A stretch of DNA of 50,011 nt from Burkholderiaceae bacterium (lineage in GTDB: Bacteria; Pseudomonadota; Gammaproteobacteria; Burkholderiales; Burkholderiaceae_E): positions 1 to 50,011 of the forward strand of contig OMIE01000093.1 in assembly GCA_900299025.1 (NCBI GenBank), read 5' to 3'. The notes under the pieces are model-generated. The model was not told where the DNA came from. It saw only the letters and a program-made list of their open reading frames with translations, and did no database searches. The translations under genes and the position numbers were made by a program. Of the stretch, positions 1 to 8,979 are shown piece after piece; within the stretch, counting starts at the first letter, position 1; every line of letters begins with the position of its first letter.

Positions 1-861
1 GAATTTCGACGCTTTGGCCTTCAAACTGCACAAATACTTTTAACTCACGAAGATTTGGCAGATCGAACTCGCTACCTTAATGCGCGCTCGACGCTTACAA
101 GGTTGATCGAGCTAGGTGTTATACCGATCATTAATGAGAACGATACAGTCGTTACTGACGAAATCAAGGTCGGCGACAATGACACATTGGCAGCGCTTGT
201 TACCAATCTGATCGAAGCAGATGCCTTAGTGATTCTCACGGATCAAGCTGGGCTTTACACTGCAGATCCGCGCAGCCATCCTGATGCGCGCTTGCTTTCG
301 AAAGTCAAGGCTGGCGATCCTCGCCTCGAAGCGATGGCAGGCGGGGCCGGCAGTTTGATTGGCAAAGGGGGGATGTTGACGAAAGTGCTCGCTGCGCGGC
401 GCGCCGCCTCGGCAGGGGCGCACACCATTGTGGCAAGTGGTCGTGAGTCGAAAGTCTTGCAGCGACTTGCGGGCGGCGAAATGATCGGCACAAGTTTTAT
501 TGCAAACACGGCGAAACTTACTGCAAGAAAGCAGTGGATTGCCGATCAGTTGCAGCTTCGCGGTGCGCTTGTGCTTGATGCAGGCGCACTCAAGGCCCTT
601 TTGCGCGATGGCAAAAGTTTATTGCCAATCGGGGTTTCGGAAGTCCAGGGCGATTTTGCTCGCGGCGATGTTGTTGCCTGCTTAAGCCAAGCCGGTTCAG
701 AGGTGGGCCGTGGTCTGATCAATTACGCAAGCTCCGAGACGAGGCGGATCATCGGTAAGCCCTCGAGCGAGATTGAATCGCTCTTGGGTTTTGTCGAGGA
801 GCCTGAGTTAATCCACCGCAGCAACCTGGTGATCACTCACTTAGATGATTCGTCGGATTGA
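1..861 (+). CDS. proB: Glutamate 5-kinase, 5'-truncated by window edge
   Basis: ProB phosphorylates glutamate to glutamyl 5-phosphate, the first and feedback-controlled step of proline synthesis in the cytoplasm. The frame is open from base 1, and the residues before the first in-window start (TTG at 55) already read like the family (LTHEDLADR), so the gene begins upstream; roughly 80 N-terminal residues are missing. Visible parts are the kinase-core motif INENDTV (about residue 46), the [14 protein letters not shown] strand, and [12 protein letters not shown]-terminal PUA domain starts around LVLDAGA and contains the typical GDFARGDVV and IIGKPSSEI segments. In Burkholderiales the upstream neighbour is normally obgE (known order, not visible here). 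Identity is very secure. Confidence 0.97.
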   Translation, partial: EFRRFGLQTAQILLTHEDLADRTRYLNARSTLTRLIELGVIPIINENDTVVTDEIKVGDNDTLAALVTNLIEADALVILTDQAGLYTADPRSHPDARLLSKVKAGDPRLEAMAGGAGSLIGKGGMLTKVLAARRAASAGAHTIVASGRESKVLQRLAGGEMIGTSFIANTAKLTARKQWIADQLQLRGALVLDAGALKALLRDGKSLLPIGVSEVQGDFARGDVVACLSQAGSEVGRGLINYASSETRRIIGKPSSEIESLLGFVEEPELIHRSNLVITHLDDSSD

Positions 862-943
862 CACGAGCGATCGGGTAGGTGGCGCTATGCCAGGATCAGG
901 GCAGCTCACCACCTTAGCCCACCCACGAGCACACTGCGCAAGG

Positions 944-2482
944 CTACATGACAGCGCCGAGTTGCCAGGGTACAAACTCATCATTACCCATGCCAAGCTC
1001 TTCGCTCTTGGTCTTTTCGCCACTAGCCACCTTGAGTATTAAGTCAAAAATCGCTTTTCCTTTTTCGGCGACCGGAACATCCTGATCAATGATATCGCCG
1101 CAGTTAATGTCCATATCCTCGTGCATGCGCTGATAGAGCCCTGAATTCGTGGCGAGTTTGATCGACGGCGCAGGCTTGCAGCCATAGACCGAGCCACGAC
1201 CGGTCGTGAAGCAAATAAGATTGGCACCACCTGCAACTTGCCCCGTGGCCGAAACCGGGTCATAGCCTGGCGTGTCCATGAAGACAAAGCCCTTTGCAGA
1301 AACCGTGTCAGCGTACTCATAAACCTCGGCGAGATTGGTCGATCCTGCTTTGGCAACGGCGCCAAGACTCTTCTCTAAAATCGTTGTTAGCCCGCCCGCC
1401 TTGTTACCTGGCGAGGGATTGTTATCCATGGATCCATTGTTCTTTTCAGTATAGCTTTCCCACCAGCGAATGCGGGCAATCAACTTCTGAGCGACTTCCT
1501 CAGATACCGCGCGGCGAGTCAGGAGATGCTCGGCACCATAAATCTCTGGTGTTTCAGAAAGAATAACAGTGCCGCCTTGGGCAACAAGCATATCGCAGGC
1601 TGCACCGAGCGCGGGGTTTGCCGTAATGCCCGAATAACCGTCAGAGCCCCCGCACTGTAAGCCTATACATAAGTGCGAAGCGCTAACGGGTTGCCGCTTT
1701 AAAGCATTGGCTGCGGGTAGCATCGACTCGATTGCTTCGATAGCTGCCTGCGTGGTCTTTCTTGAGCCGCCGCTACTTTGGATCACCAGAGGTTTGAGCA
1801 TAGGGTTTTCATCCATGCCCTGGCTCAAGAACAAGGCATCCATTTGATTGGCTTCACAACCTAGCCCAATCACGACAATCCCTGAGAAATTTGGATGTCT
1901 TGCGTAGCCTGCGATTGTCTTTCTTAATAGATCGATACCGGCCCCGTCCGAATCCATGCCACAACCTGAAGCGTGAGTAATGGGGACGACGCCGTCAACA
2001 TTTGGAAAAGCGGCAAGGCGCTCGGGCGTGAAATGCGAAGCGACGAATTTTGAAACAGACGCTGAGCAATTGACGGTGGCAATCACCCCGATATAGTTTC
2101 TGGTTGCTACTCGACCGTCTGGGCGGACATAACCCATAAAGTGAGCGGGCTCAACCGCAGGTGTCGGCTTGCAATCGACACCAACCGCATAGTCTCGGTC
2201 AAACATCTCAAAGGCGAGATTGTGCGTGTGCACATGTTCGCCGGCTTGAATATCTTGTTTGGCAAAGCCAATGATTTGGTTATAGCGTCTGACTGCAGAG
2301 CCGGCTGCAATAGCGCGGGTCGCAATCTTATGTCCTGGGGTCATGGCCTGCTTTAAGCTGATTGTATGTCCCGCATCTTCGAGTTGGGTTCCCGCGCTTA
2401 AAGGTCGGATGGCAATCAGTACATCATCTTGGGCATGTAAACGCAGAAAGGATTTACGGATCACTGAGATAGCCTGGTTCAT
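944..2482 (-). CDS. UxaA-family sugar-acid dehydratase (altronate/galactarate dehydratase-like)
   Basis: The family removes water from sugar acids to give 2-keto-3-deoxy acids; known members include altronate and galactarate dehydratases. An N-terminal SAF-like domain (about residues 5-95) is followed by the catalytic UxaA region with GRVATRNYIGVIATVNCSASV split over about 120-140, HASGCGM, VIGLGCEANQ, CGGSDGYSGITANPALG and a GCKPAPSIKLATN segment near the C-terminus. The frame is open to 2602, but I place the start at ATG 2482, because AAAGGAA lies about 10 bases upstream and 512 residues matches the usual length of about 500-515; the longer form adds 40 unlikely residues. It diverges from the dehydrogenase gene at 2601. 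With the SDR and FAH-family genes it suggests L-fuconate, L-rhamnonate or a related aldonate as substrate, which is inference. Sulfolactate lyases are also in this superfamily. Confidence 0.85.
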   Translation of the reverse strand: MNQAISVIRKSFLRLHAQDDVLIAIRPLSAGTQLEDAGHTISLKQAMTPGHKIATRAIAAGSAVRRYNQIIGFAKQDIQAGEHVHTHNLAFEMFDRDYAVGVDCKPTPAVEPAHFMGYVRPDGRVATRNYIGVIATVNCSASVSKFVASHFTPERLAAFPNVDGVVPITHASGCGMDSDGAGIDLLRKTIAGYARHPNFSGIVVIGLGCEANQMDALFLSQGMDENPMLKPLVIQSSGGSRKTTQAAIEAIESMLPAANALKRQPVSASHLCIGLQCGGSDGYSGITANPALGAACDMLVAQGGTVILSETPEIYGAEHLLTRRAVSEEVAQKLIARIRWWESYTEKNNGSMDNNPSPGNKAGGLTTILEKSLGAVAKAGSTNLAEVYEYADTVSAKGFVFMDTPGYDPVSATGQVAGGANLICFTTGRGSVYGCKPAPSIKLATNSGLYQRMHEDMDINCGDIIDQDVPVAEKGKAIFDLILKVASGEKTKSEELGMGNDEFVPWQLGAVM

Positions 2483-2508
2483 AACGCGAAGATTCCTTTT
2501 ACGGATCG

Positions 2509-2534
2509 AATGAAGAACAGATGTTCGCTTCAAT
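2509..2534. promoter_or_regulatory. Near-palindromic operator candidate in a divergent promoter region
   Basis: The 118-bp gap between the dehydratase and the dehydrogenase holds a perfect inverted repeat GAACAGATGTTC at 2515-2526. Around it, AATGAAG (2509-2515) and CTTCAAT (2528-2534) form a second, nearly symmetric pair of arms. The layout resembles operators of IclR/KdgR-type regulators of sugar-acid genes (family knowledge), but no regulator gene lies nearby. That it is an operator is inference from its symmetry and position. Confidence 0.4.
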
Positions 2535-2600
2535 AGTGCTCGCTTGCAAGCCTGCGGTGTAAGCTTATGGCCCATTGCAATCCAATAAAGGTAACTTGCC

Positions 2601-3374
2601 ATGCCACATGGACGAGTTCTCGGAAAGAAAATCCTGGTGACTGCCTCAGGTCAAGGGATGGGAAAGGCCTCGGTGCTTGCCCTGTTAAGCGAAGGTGCTG
2701 AGGTTATCGCTACAGATGTACGCATCGATTTGCTACATGAATTGGAGCGTATTTTTGCTTTGAGCGAACATAAGCATCCAAGGGCACGACTGCACACCCA
2801 AGTCCTCGACGTGACCGACCCTGTGGGAATTCGCGATATCGTGACAACATTCGCTGACCTGGATGTGCTGTTTAACTGCGCAGGTTTTGTTCATCAGGGC
2901 ACGATTGCACAGTGTGATGAGGCGCAATGGGACCATAGCTTCAATATCAATGTCCGCTCGATGTATCGTCTGATTCAAGCCTGCCTGCCCGGCATGCTTG
3001 CGCGATCAAAGGGATCAATTATCAATATGGCCTCTGTTTGCGGATCGGTCAAAGGGTTGCCAAATCGTTTCATTTATGGAACGACCAAGGCGGCGGTCAT
3101 CGGTCTAACTAAGTCGGTTGCCGCTGACTATGTTGCTCAGGGTATTCGTTGTAATGCGATTGCACCCGGTACGGTGGAGACTCCATCCTTACACGAACGC
3201 ATGCAAGCGCTTGGCGATATCGATGAAGCGCGCCGTATGTTTACCGCGCGCCAGCCGATGGGGCGTTTGGCTCAAGCCGATGACATTGTGCCTATTGTGG
3301 TGTATCTGGCTAGTGATGAGAGTGCCTTCGCAACTGGGCAGGTGTTTTCGATTGACGGCGGCATGACGATTTAA
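2601..3374 (+). CDS. Short-chain dehydrogenase, BDH2/2-keto-3-deoxy-fuconate dehydrogenase-like
   Basis: A classical SDR of 257 residues, expected to be an NAD(H)-dependent cytoplasmic oxidoreductase. The cofactor motif is TASGQGMGKA near residue 14, followed by the acidic residue in ATDVR that usually selects NAD over NADP, NCAG at about 93, a catalytic Ser in NMASVCGS, and YGTTK (Tyr/Lys) at about 155. The stretches TTKAAVIGLTKSVAADY and PGTVETPSL closely match the DHRS6/BDH2 branch, whose bacterial members include 2-keto-3-deoxy-L-fuconate dehydrogenase. In such a pathway it would oxidise the dehydratase product to a 2,4-diketo acid for the next enzyme. AAAGG sits 9 bases before ATG 2601. 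Family is secure; the substrate is inferred from neighbours. Confidence 0.88.
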   Translation: MPHGRVLGKKILVTASGQGMGKASVLALLSEGAEVIATDVRIDLLHELERIFALSEHKHPRARLHTQVLDVTDPVGIRDIVTTFADLDVLFNCAGFVHQGTIAQCDEAQWDHSFNINVRSMYRLIQACLPGMLARSKGSIINMASVCGSVKGLPNRFIYGTTKAAVIGLTKSVAADYVAQGIRCNAIAPGTVETPSLHERMQALGDIDEARRMFTARQPMGRLAQADDIVPIVVYLASDESAFATGQVFSIDGGMTI

Positions 3375-3408
3375 GCTCAGGCCCCTAAGTTTATTAAAAG
3401 GAGAACAA

Positions 3409-4260
3409 ATGAAGCTTTTACGTTTTGGAAAACCCGGCAAAGAAAAGCCTGGGATGCTTGATCATGATGGCAAATTACGCGACCTGTCAGGGGTGATCGC
3501 AGACATTGGCCCGGAGCAATTATCACCCAAAGGCCTGGCAAAGCTTGCCAAGCTCAAGCTTGAAAAGTTGCCCTTGGTTCGTGGCAAACCAAGGCTTGGT
3601 GTTCCTTTTACAGGCGCTACAAAATTCGTAGCTATTGGTTTGAATTATTCCGATCATGCAGCGGAGACCGGTAATCCGATTCCAAAAGAGCCGATTATTT
3701 TTCATAAAACCCTCAGCAGTATGCAAGGCCCCAACGACGATGTCATGCTGCCCAAGGGCTCGGTGAAGACCGATTGGGAAATTGAGTTGGGCATTGTCAT
3801 AGGGAGCCGCGCCAGCTATGTAAGCAAGAAAGATGCACTTTCTTATGTCGCGGGCTATGTCATGGCCAACGATGTGTCAGAGCGCGCCTTCCAAATGGAG
3901 CGTGGCGGTCTTTGGGACAAAGGCAAGGGTTGCGATACGTTTGGGCCGGTAGGGCCTTGGCTTGTTACCAGCGATGAGGTAGCCAATCCCCAAAAGCTTG
4001 CCATGTGGCTTGATGTCAACGGCGAAAGGATGCAAACCGGCAATACAAAAACAATGATTTTTGATTGCGCAACAATCGTCTCCTATGTCAGTCAATTCAT
4101 GACCCTGCTACCTGGCGACATGATCGTGACCGGTACCCCACCCGGTGTTGGTCATGGCTTTAAGCCACCTCGCTACTTAAAGGCAGGCGATGTCATGACC
4201 ATGGGTATCGAAGGGCTTGGCGAAGCACGTCAACAAGTCATCAAATACAAGGCAAGTTGA
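3409..4260 (+). CDS. Fumarylacetoacetate hydrolase-family protein (2,4-diketo acid hydrolase-like)
   Basis: FAH-fold enzyme of 283 residues. Family members cleave or decarboxylate 2,4-diketo acids using a divalent metal. An N-terminal strand region (about 1-75) is followed by the catalytic domain with VAIGLNYSDHAAE at about 72, the acidic metal-site segment DWEIELGIVIG at about 124, GYVMANDVSER at about 147, DTFGPVGPWLV, and the late family motif VTGTPPGVG at about 242. Start ATG 3409 follows AAAAGGAG by 5 bases. The gene is 34 bp behind the dehydrogenase and probably cotranscribed. With those genes it fits the last step of a non-phosphorylative L-fucose/L-rhamnose-type route, splitting a 2,4-diketo-3-deoxy acid to pyruvate and a hydroxyacid (inferred). 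Ureidoglycolate lyase is a common alternative annotation for this family. Confidence 0.87.
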   Translation: MKLLRFGKPGKEKPGMLDHDGKLRDLSGVIADIGPEQLSPKGLAKLAKLKLEKLPLVRGKPRLGVPFTGATKFVAIGLNYSDHAAETGNPIPKEPIIFHKTLSSMQGPNDDVMLPKGSVKTDWEIELGIVIGSRASYVSKKDALSYVAGYVMANDVSERAFQMERGGLWDKGKGCDTFGPVGPWLVTSDEVANPQKLAMWLDVNGERMQTGNTKTMIFDCATIVSYVSQFMTLLPGDMIVTGTPPGVGHGFKPPRYLKAGDVMTMGIEGLGEARQQVIKYKAS

Positions 4261-4347
4261 TCGCTCTTCGATGAGGGGAACTCAACATCCCAGGTTGATC
4301 GTGATGGAAAACTTGCCTGGCCGCCGGCGTCATCTCGAGGGTTAGCG

Positions 4348-5415
4348 GTGAATCAGTCAACCAATCCTGCCATCGCTTATGAGCGTTTGCGTGTGGCTGC
4401 CTGCCGTCTCTTGGAGGCAGCGGGAGCCGAGCCGTCCGTGGCTCGTTGTGTGGCCCAAGCACTGCTTGAGGCCGATCTTTTAGGTCATGATACCCACGGA
4501 TTGGCGTTACTTGGCGCCTACGTCGACGAGCTAAAAAAGGGGAGCATGCGCGCTTCGGGGCAGGTTGAGGTATTGCGCGAAAGCGCATCGGTTGCGCTTT
4601 GGGATGGACACCGGATGGCTGGGCCATGGCTTGTTCAAGAGGCCATCCGATGGGGTCTTCATGCAGCGAAGCGGCACGGTGCCGCTCATGTCGTGGTTCG
4701 CCGCAGCCACCATATTGCAGCATTGGCTGCCTACCTTGAGGCACCGGCTCGCGCGGGTTTTCTTGTCCATTTATGTTGTTCGGATCCAAACACGGCAAGC
4801 GTTGCGCCATTTGGTGGTACACGGGCAGTAATTACGCCAAACCCGATGGCCTGGGCTTGGCCCGCTGATCCGGACCCAGTCATCATCGATATATCGGCTT
4901 CGATAACAACCAACGGCATGAGTGCCAGGCTTTCTTCGGCAGATGCAAGCGAGTTACAGCCTTATGCTTGGTGGCTCGATGCTGCGGGTAATCCAACAAA
5001 AGACCCCGGCGTCTTGCAATCAAAGCCTGCAGGTAGCATCTTGCCGCTTGGCGGGATGGATGCAGGTCATAAAGGCTTTGGTCTGGGTTTAATGGTTGAG
5101 GCGATGACCGCTGGCCTGGGTGCGCATGGCCGCGCGGATCCGCCAGAGGGCTGGGGTGCGAGTCTGCATGTGCAAGTGCTCGATCCCGAAGCCTTTGGTG
5201 GCTTGGTTGGCTTTGAGCGGGAAATGAATCAACTCGCAGCGCAATGTCGGGCAAGCCCAAGCCCCGCTGGTAAGCCTGGGGTTCGCATGCCTGGCGAGCG
5301 AGGACTGCATAGAAAACGCAAACAATTAAACGATGGGATTGAGCTTCATCCGTCGATACTCCCGAGCCTTGAGCGCTGTGCACAATCGCTTGGTTTTAAA
5401 ACCTTCTTGTTTTGA
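4348..5415 (+). CDS. Ldh2/malate-lactate dehydrogenase-family oxidoreductase
   Basis: NAD(P)-dependent 2-hydroxyacid or 2-imino-acid oxidoreductase of the Ldh2 fold, 355 residues. Members act on malate, sulfolactate, ureidoglycolate, 2,3-diketogulonate or cyclic imino acids. Recognisable segments are GHDTHGL (about residue 49, catalytic His), VVVRRSHHIAALAAYL, SVAPFGGTRAVITPNPMAW, a DISASITTNGM segment where most members read D-x-ATS-x-x-A-x-GK, and GGMDAGHKGFGLGLMVEAM at about 237. The substitutions mark a distinct subfamily rather than decay, because all blocks are collinear and I recall Burkholderiales relatives with the same wording. Start is GTG 4348 after GAGGG. It lies 87 bp behind the FAH gene and may serve the same pathway; the substrate is unknown. 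Confidence 0.82.
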   Translation: MNQSTNPAIAYERLRVAACRLLEAAGAEPSVARCVAQALLEADLLGHDTHGLALLGAYVDELKKGSMRASGQVEVLRESASVALWDGHRMAGPWLVQEAIRWGLHAAKRHGAAHVVVRRSHHIAALAAYLEAPARAGFLVHLCCSDPNTASVAPFGGTRAVITPNPMAWAWPADPDPVIIDISASITTNGMSARLSSADASELQPYAWWLDAAGNPTKDPGVLQSKPAGSILPLGGMDAGHKGFGLGLMVEAMTAGLGAHGRADPPEGWGASLHVQVLDPEAFGGLVGFEREMNQLAAQCRASPSPAGKPGVRMPGERGLHRKRKQLNDGIELHPSILPSLERCAQSLGFKTFLF

Positions 5416-5463
5416 CAAAATACCCTATAGGTCAATTTTTGGTGTTTAAGTTGGAACATTCCA
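5412..5463. promoter_or_regulatory. Intergenic region with two inverted repeats before the hydroxyacid dehydrogenase
   Basis: Two symmetric elements lie between the Ldh2 gene and the next gene: TTGAC (5412-5416) facing GTCAA (5431-5435), and TGGAACATTCCA (5452-5463), a perfect 12-bp inverted repeat. The first also contains TTGACA as a possible -35 box, but I see no good -10 at the right distance. They could be regulator sites giving the dehydrogenase its own promoter; this rests on symmetry and position only. Confidence 0.25.
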
Positions 5464-5515
5464 GGTTTTGAATAGCTTGGGCGAAGTTTCCTGCGATACT
5501 AATGGTCACGAGCTG

Positions 5516-6475
5516 ATGAAGCCCTCTGAGAAAACCGATGTCGTCTTGATTGTCCCGGTTCACCAGGCAACCGATGATCAATTGCGATCCCATTATCGTG
5601 TCCATGAGTATTTCCGGGTGAAGGATCAAGGACCCGATGCTCAGGCAGCGTTTTTTAAAGCGCTCGAACACTGCGAAATTGCCGTCACGACCGGGAGCTC
5701 GGGCATTAAGGCGCCTTTAATCGACCGATTACCCTCGCTACGCTTAATTGCCTGTTTTGGCGTGGGTGTCGATGGGGTTGACCTCGTTCATGCTCGTTCT
5801 CGCGGTATTGCTGTGACAAATACCCCCGATGTACTAAGTGATGAAGTGGCTGACTTTGCGATCGCGCTTTTGCTCGCTAGCCTCAGGCAACTACCCCAGG
5901 CGGACCGATTCGTTCGCGAAGGCGCTTGGTTAAAGGGTCCAATGCCTTTGTCGAGGTCGCTTCAAGGCAAGCGTGTTGGCATTGTTGGCATGGGGCGTAT
6001 CGGACAGGCCATCGCAAGGCGCTGCGAGGCCTTCGGTGTCTCGCTTGCCTACCATGGGCCACGCGCCAAGCCCGCGCTGGCCTATCCGTATTACGATCGG
6101 TTGATCGAGCTCGCTCAATGGAGTGACTGCTTAATCGTTGCCTGTCCTGGCGGCGCTGACACGGCGGGCCTCATTTCTCGAGAGGTCATGCTTGCGCTCG
6201 GGTCTTCAGGTTATTTAATCAATATCAGTCGAGGTTCGGTGGTTGATCAGCCAGCCCTGGTTGAATTGTTGCAAAACCACGGACTTGCCGGTGCTGGGCT
6301 CGATGTATTTGTTGACGAACCGCAGGTGCCGGCTGCATTGACTGGTTTGCCGCATGTGGTTTTATCGCCCCATGTCGCAAGCGCATCGCAAGAAACAAGA
6401 TCGGCGATGGGACAGCTCACACTTGATAACGTTGCAGCGTTTGTAGCGGGTAGGCCGCTACTCACCGTGGTTTAA
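5516..6475 (+). CDS. D-isomer-specific 2-hydroxyacid dehydrogenase
   Basis: NAD(P)-dependent reductase of 2-keto acids such as glyoxylate or hydroxypyruvate; cytoplasmic. The protein has the split catalytic domain flanking a Rossmann domain: GVGVDGVDL near 80, the dinucleotide motif [14 protein letters not shown] near 150, the substrate-binding Arg in NISRGSVVD near 237, the Asp-Glu pair in DVFVDEP near 265, and the catalytic His in VLSPHVAS near 287. The frame is open from TTG 5468, but ATG 5516 gives 319 residues, the usual family length, and removes a leader without homology. The last 18 bp overlap the convergent rppH gene. It may recycle a glycolate- or lactate-like product of the adjacent cluster (inference). 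Confidence 0.87.
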   Translation: MKPSEKTDVVLIVPVHQATDDQLRSHYRVHEYFRVKDQGPDAQAAFFKALEHCEIAVTTGSSGIKAPLIDRLPSLRLIACFGVGVDGVDLVHARSRGIAVTNTPDVLSDEVADFAIALLLASLRQLPQADRFVREGAWLKGPMPLSRSLQGKRVGIVGMGRIGQAIARRCEAFGVSLAYHGPRAKPALAYPYYDRLIELAQWSDCLIVACPGGADTAGLISREVMLALGSSGYLINISRGSVVDQPALVELLQNHGLAGAGLDVFVDEPQVPAALTGLPHVVLSPHVASASQETRSAMGQLTLDNVAAFVAGRPLLTVV

Positions 6476-7102
6476 GTTGTCTTTCGGATTTGAGCCTGCT
6501 GCGCCTTTTAACTTGGCTGGGCTTGGCGCTTGTATGGCTTTTTGAGCCTGTAACGATGGTGACCCTTCTTGGGCTTGTTGTTTTGCCAGTGGGGCTTGTT
6601 CGTTGGGCGCTGCAGCATTTGCGCTTTTTCGGCGTTGCAAATGCTTGGCAAGTTCGGTAAGCGCAAGTCGATAAACATCACGTTTGAACTCGATGACCGA
6701 ATCCAAAGGCACCCAGTACTGATTCCAGCGCCAGGCATCAAACTCGGGGTGCTGGGATGCGCGCAATTGAATGTCGCTGTCTCGGCCGACTAGTCGTAGC
6801 AAATACCAGATTTGTTTTTGTCCACGATAATGCCCTCGCCATTCACGCCGAACCCAATGGTCAGGAACTTCATAGCGCAGCCAGTCGCGGGTACGGGCGA
6901 TGATTCGGACATGGTCAGGCCGAAGTCCGACCTCCTCTTCGAGTTCGCGAAACATGGCTTGCTCAGGCGATTCACCGCGCTTGATGCCACCCTGCGGAAA
7001 TTGCCACGAATGTTCGCGGATGCGCTTGCCCCAAAATACCTCGTTACGTCGGTTCAGCAGGATGATCCCAACGTTGGGGCGATAGCCGTCTTTGTCCAGC
7101 AT
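6458..7102 (-). CDS. rppH: RNA pyrophosphohydrolase (Nudix hydrolase)
   Basis: RppH removes pyrophosphate from the 5' end of triphosphorylated mRNAs and so starts their decay by RNase E. The N-terminus ([13 protein letters not shown]) and the Nudix box are typical: [23 protein letters not shown] lies at about residues 38-60, with the G-x5-E-x7-REUXEE pattern intact. The Nudix domain ends around 160. The remaining 50 residues are a low-complexity Ala/Lys/Pro/Gln tail, as is common in betaproteobacterial versions. The gene ends inside the convergent hydroxyacid dehydrogenase gene (18-bp overlap) and diverges from proS, its usual neighbour. Confidence 0.95.
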   Translation of the reverse strand: MLDKDGYRPNVGIILLNRRNEVFWGKRIREHSWQFPQGGIKRGESPEQAMFRELEEEVGLRPDHVRIIARTRDWLRYEVPDHWVRREWRGHYRGQKQIWYLLRLVGRDSDIQLRASQHPEFDAWRWNQYWVPLDSVIEFKRDVYRLALTELAKHLQRRKSANAAAPNEQAPLAKQQAQEGSPSLQAQKAIQAPSPAKLKGAAGSNPKDNLNHGE

Positions 7103-7113
7103 GCCGACAGGCC

Positions 7114-7142
7114 TTGTCCCTTAGAATGCAAGTCATTATATC
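7114..7142 (+). promoter_or_regulatory. Possible sigma-70 promoter of proS
   Basis: TTGTCC at 7114-7119 and TATATC at 7137-7142 are separated by 17 bp in the rppH-proS intergenic region. Each matches the sigma-70 consensus at four of six positions. They would give a 5' leader of roughly 90 bases before the proS start at 7237. The spacing is ideal but the boxes are only moderate. Confidence 0.3.
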
Positions 7143-7236
7143 CATCGACCTGGCAACTGAACATGTTTCTTATGCAGAATCGATCGATCCTCCTTGGTCT
7201 TGGGTCAAAGGCCACCCGTTTGAAGAGTACTTATTG

Positions 7237-8970
7237 ATGAGAGCTAGCCAATTCCACATTGCCACCTTGCGTGAGGCACCCGCCGACGCCGAGGTTGTTA
7301 GTCACCAATTGATGACCCGCGCAGGGATGATTCGAAAACTAGCTGGTGGAATTTATAACTATATGCCGATGGGTTTGCGGGTGATTCGAAAAATTGAAGC
7401 GATCATTCGGGAGGAGATGGACGCAGCAGGCGCCATTGAATTGTTGATGCCCATCGTGCAACCAGCCGAATTGTGGATGGAATCGCAGCGCTGGCAAAAA
7501 TACGGGCCTGAGCTTTTGCGTATCAGAGACCGGCACGAGCGTGATTTCATCATTCAGCCAACCTCAGAGGAGGTGATTACGGATATCGCAAGAGCTGAAC
7601 TGCGTAGTTACCGCGATTTGCCAAAGAATTTTTATCATATTCAAACCAAATTCCGCGACGAGCGTAGGCCGCGGTTTGGCCTCATGCGCGGCCGTGAGTT
7701 CACGATGAAGGATGCATACTCCTTTGACCGTGATCAAACAGGCGCTTTAGCGTCTTATCAGCGCATGTTTGATGCCTACCAGCGAATCTTTGAACGTATG
7801 GGCCTTGCTTTTCGTGCGGTTGCTGCTGACACTGGGGCAATCGGTGGTTCAGCAAGCCACGAGTTTCAGGTGATCGCCGAAACCGGCGAAGATCTCATCG
7901 CCTATTGCCCTGACTCGGATTACGCAGCCAATATCGAACTTGCCAAGGCGATGCCCTTGCTTCAAGCGCGTAAGGCGCCAGGTGCCTTGATGCAGCAAGT
8001 GGCAACGCCCGGCAAGGCGCGATGCGAGGATGTCGCGAGCTATCTCAAGATTGATTTGGCCCAAACCGTCAAATCGTTGGTACTTGCCGTCGACCCCGAG
8101 GAGGCGGCAAGTGGCGAAAAAGCTCAGATCTATTTGCTACTGCTGCGTGGTGATCACGAACTCAACGAGGTTAAGGCGGGCAAACTAGCCGGTTTGTCGG
8201 GATTTCGCTTTGCGAGCGAAGCAGAAATTCTTGAGTATTTCGGTTGCGAACCCGGTTATCTCGGACCAGTCAACACCCTCAAACCAGTAAAACTTATCGT
8301 CGATGACACAGTTGCCATGATGAGCGATTTCGTCTGCGGTGCGAATCAGGCTGGATTTCATTGGGTTGGCGTGAACTGGGGTCGAGACTTGCCCGAACCG
8401 CTCACTGCCGATTTACGCAATGTGCGTGAGGGCGACCCTTCGCCTGATGGCAAGGGACGCCTTTCGATTTGCCGTGGCATTGAAGTAGGGCATGTGTTTT
8501 ATCTGGGCACCCGTTATGCCGAGCCGATGCAAGCCTTGTTTGTTGACGAAGACGGCGGCAAGAAGTCGATGGAAATGGGCTGTTATGGCATCGGCGTGAC
8601 CCGCTTGCTTGGGGCTGCGGTGGAGCAGAATCATGACGATCGAGGGATGATTTGGCCTGCAAGTATTGCGCCATTTAGCGTGGTGATCGTAGCCTTGGGT
8701 TTGAACAAATCCCATGCAGTTCGTGTGGCGAGTGAAAACCTTTATGCCGCTTTGCGAGAAGCGGGCATCGATGCGATCTTCGATGACCGCGATTTAAGAC
8801 CCGGTGTGATGTTTGCCGACTGGGAACTGATCGGTGTCCCCTGGCGGGTGACGATCGGCGATCGAGGACTTGCCAAGGGTGAAGTCGAACTCACAGCACG
8901 TCGTGGCCTGCAGACTGAAAGCCTGTCGCCTGAGGATGTCACCGCGCTCTTAAAGCAGCGCCTCACCTGA
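7237..8970 (+). CDS. proS: Proline--tRNA ligase
   Basis: Class II aminoacyl-tRNA synthetase charging tRNA-Pro. The frame is open from 7114, but family homology begins at [19 protein letters not shown], so ATG 7237 is the start, giving 577 residues (the E. coli enzyme has 572). Class II motif 1 is around the [10 protein letters not shown] region. Motif 2 is [21 protein letters not shown] split around residues 140-160. Motif 3 is [14 protein letters not shown] near 450. The insertion domain that hydrolyses mischarged Ala-tRNA-Pro lies at about 230-390. The C-terminal anticodon-binding domain starts near 475 ([11 protein letters not shown]). It faces ffh with only 9 bp between the stop codons, so there is no room for a terminator. 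Confidence 0.97.
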   Translation: MRASQFHIATLREAPADAEVVSHQLMTRAGMIRKLAGGIYNYMPMGLRVIRKIEAIIREEMDAAGAIELLMPIVQPAELWMESQRWQKYGPELLRIRDRHERDFIIQPTSEEVITDIARAELRSYRDLPKNFYHIQTKFRDERRPRFGLMRGREFTMKDAYSFDRDQTGALASYQRMFDAYQRIFERMGLAFRAVAADTGAIGGSASHEFQVIAETGEDLIAYCPDSDYAANIELAKAMPLLQARKAPGALMQQVATPGKARCEDVASYLKIDLAQTVKSLVLAVDPEEAASGEKAQIYLLLLRGDHELNEVKAGKLAGLSGFRFASEAEILEYFGCEPGYLGPVNTLKPVKLIVDDTVAMMSDFVCGANQAGFHWVGVNWGRDLPEPLTADLRNVREGDPSPDGKGRLSICRGIEVGHVFYLGTRYAEPMQALFVDEDGGKKSMEMGCYGIGVTRLLGAAVEQNHDDRGMIWPASIAPFSVVIVALGLNKSHAVRVASENLYAALREAGIDAIFDDRDLRPGVMFADWELIGVPWRVTIGDRGLAKGEVELTARRGLQTESLSPEDVTALLKQRLT

Positions 8971-8979
8971 CTTTGCGTA

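Noticed and set aside
4241-5383. Two long minus-strand frames opposite the Ldh2-family gene
   Set aside because: Composition is Pro/Arg/His-rich as expected for antisense of a GC-biased gene, and the plus strand has clear family motifs.
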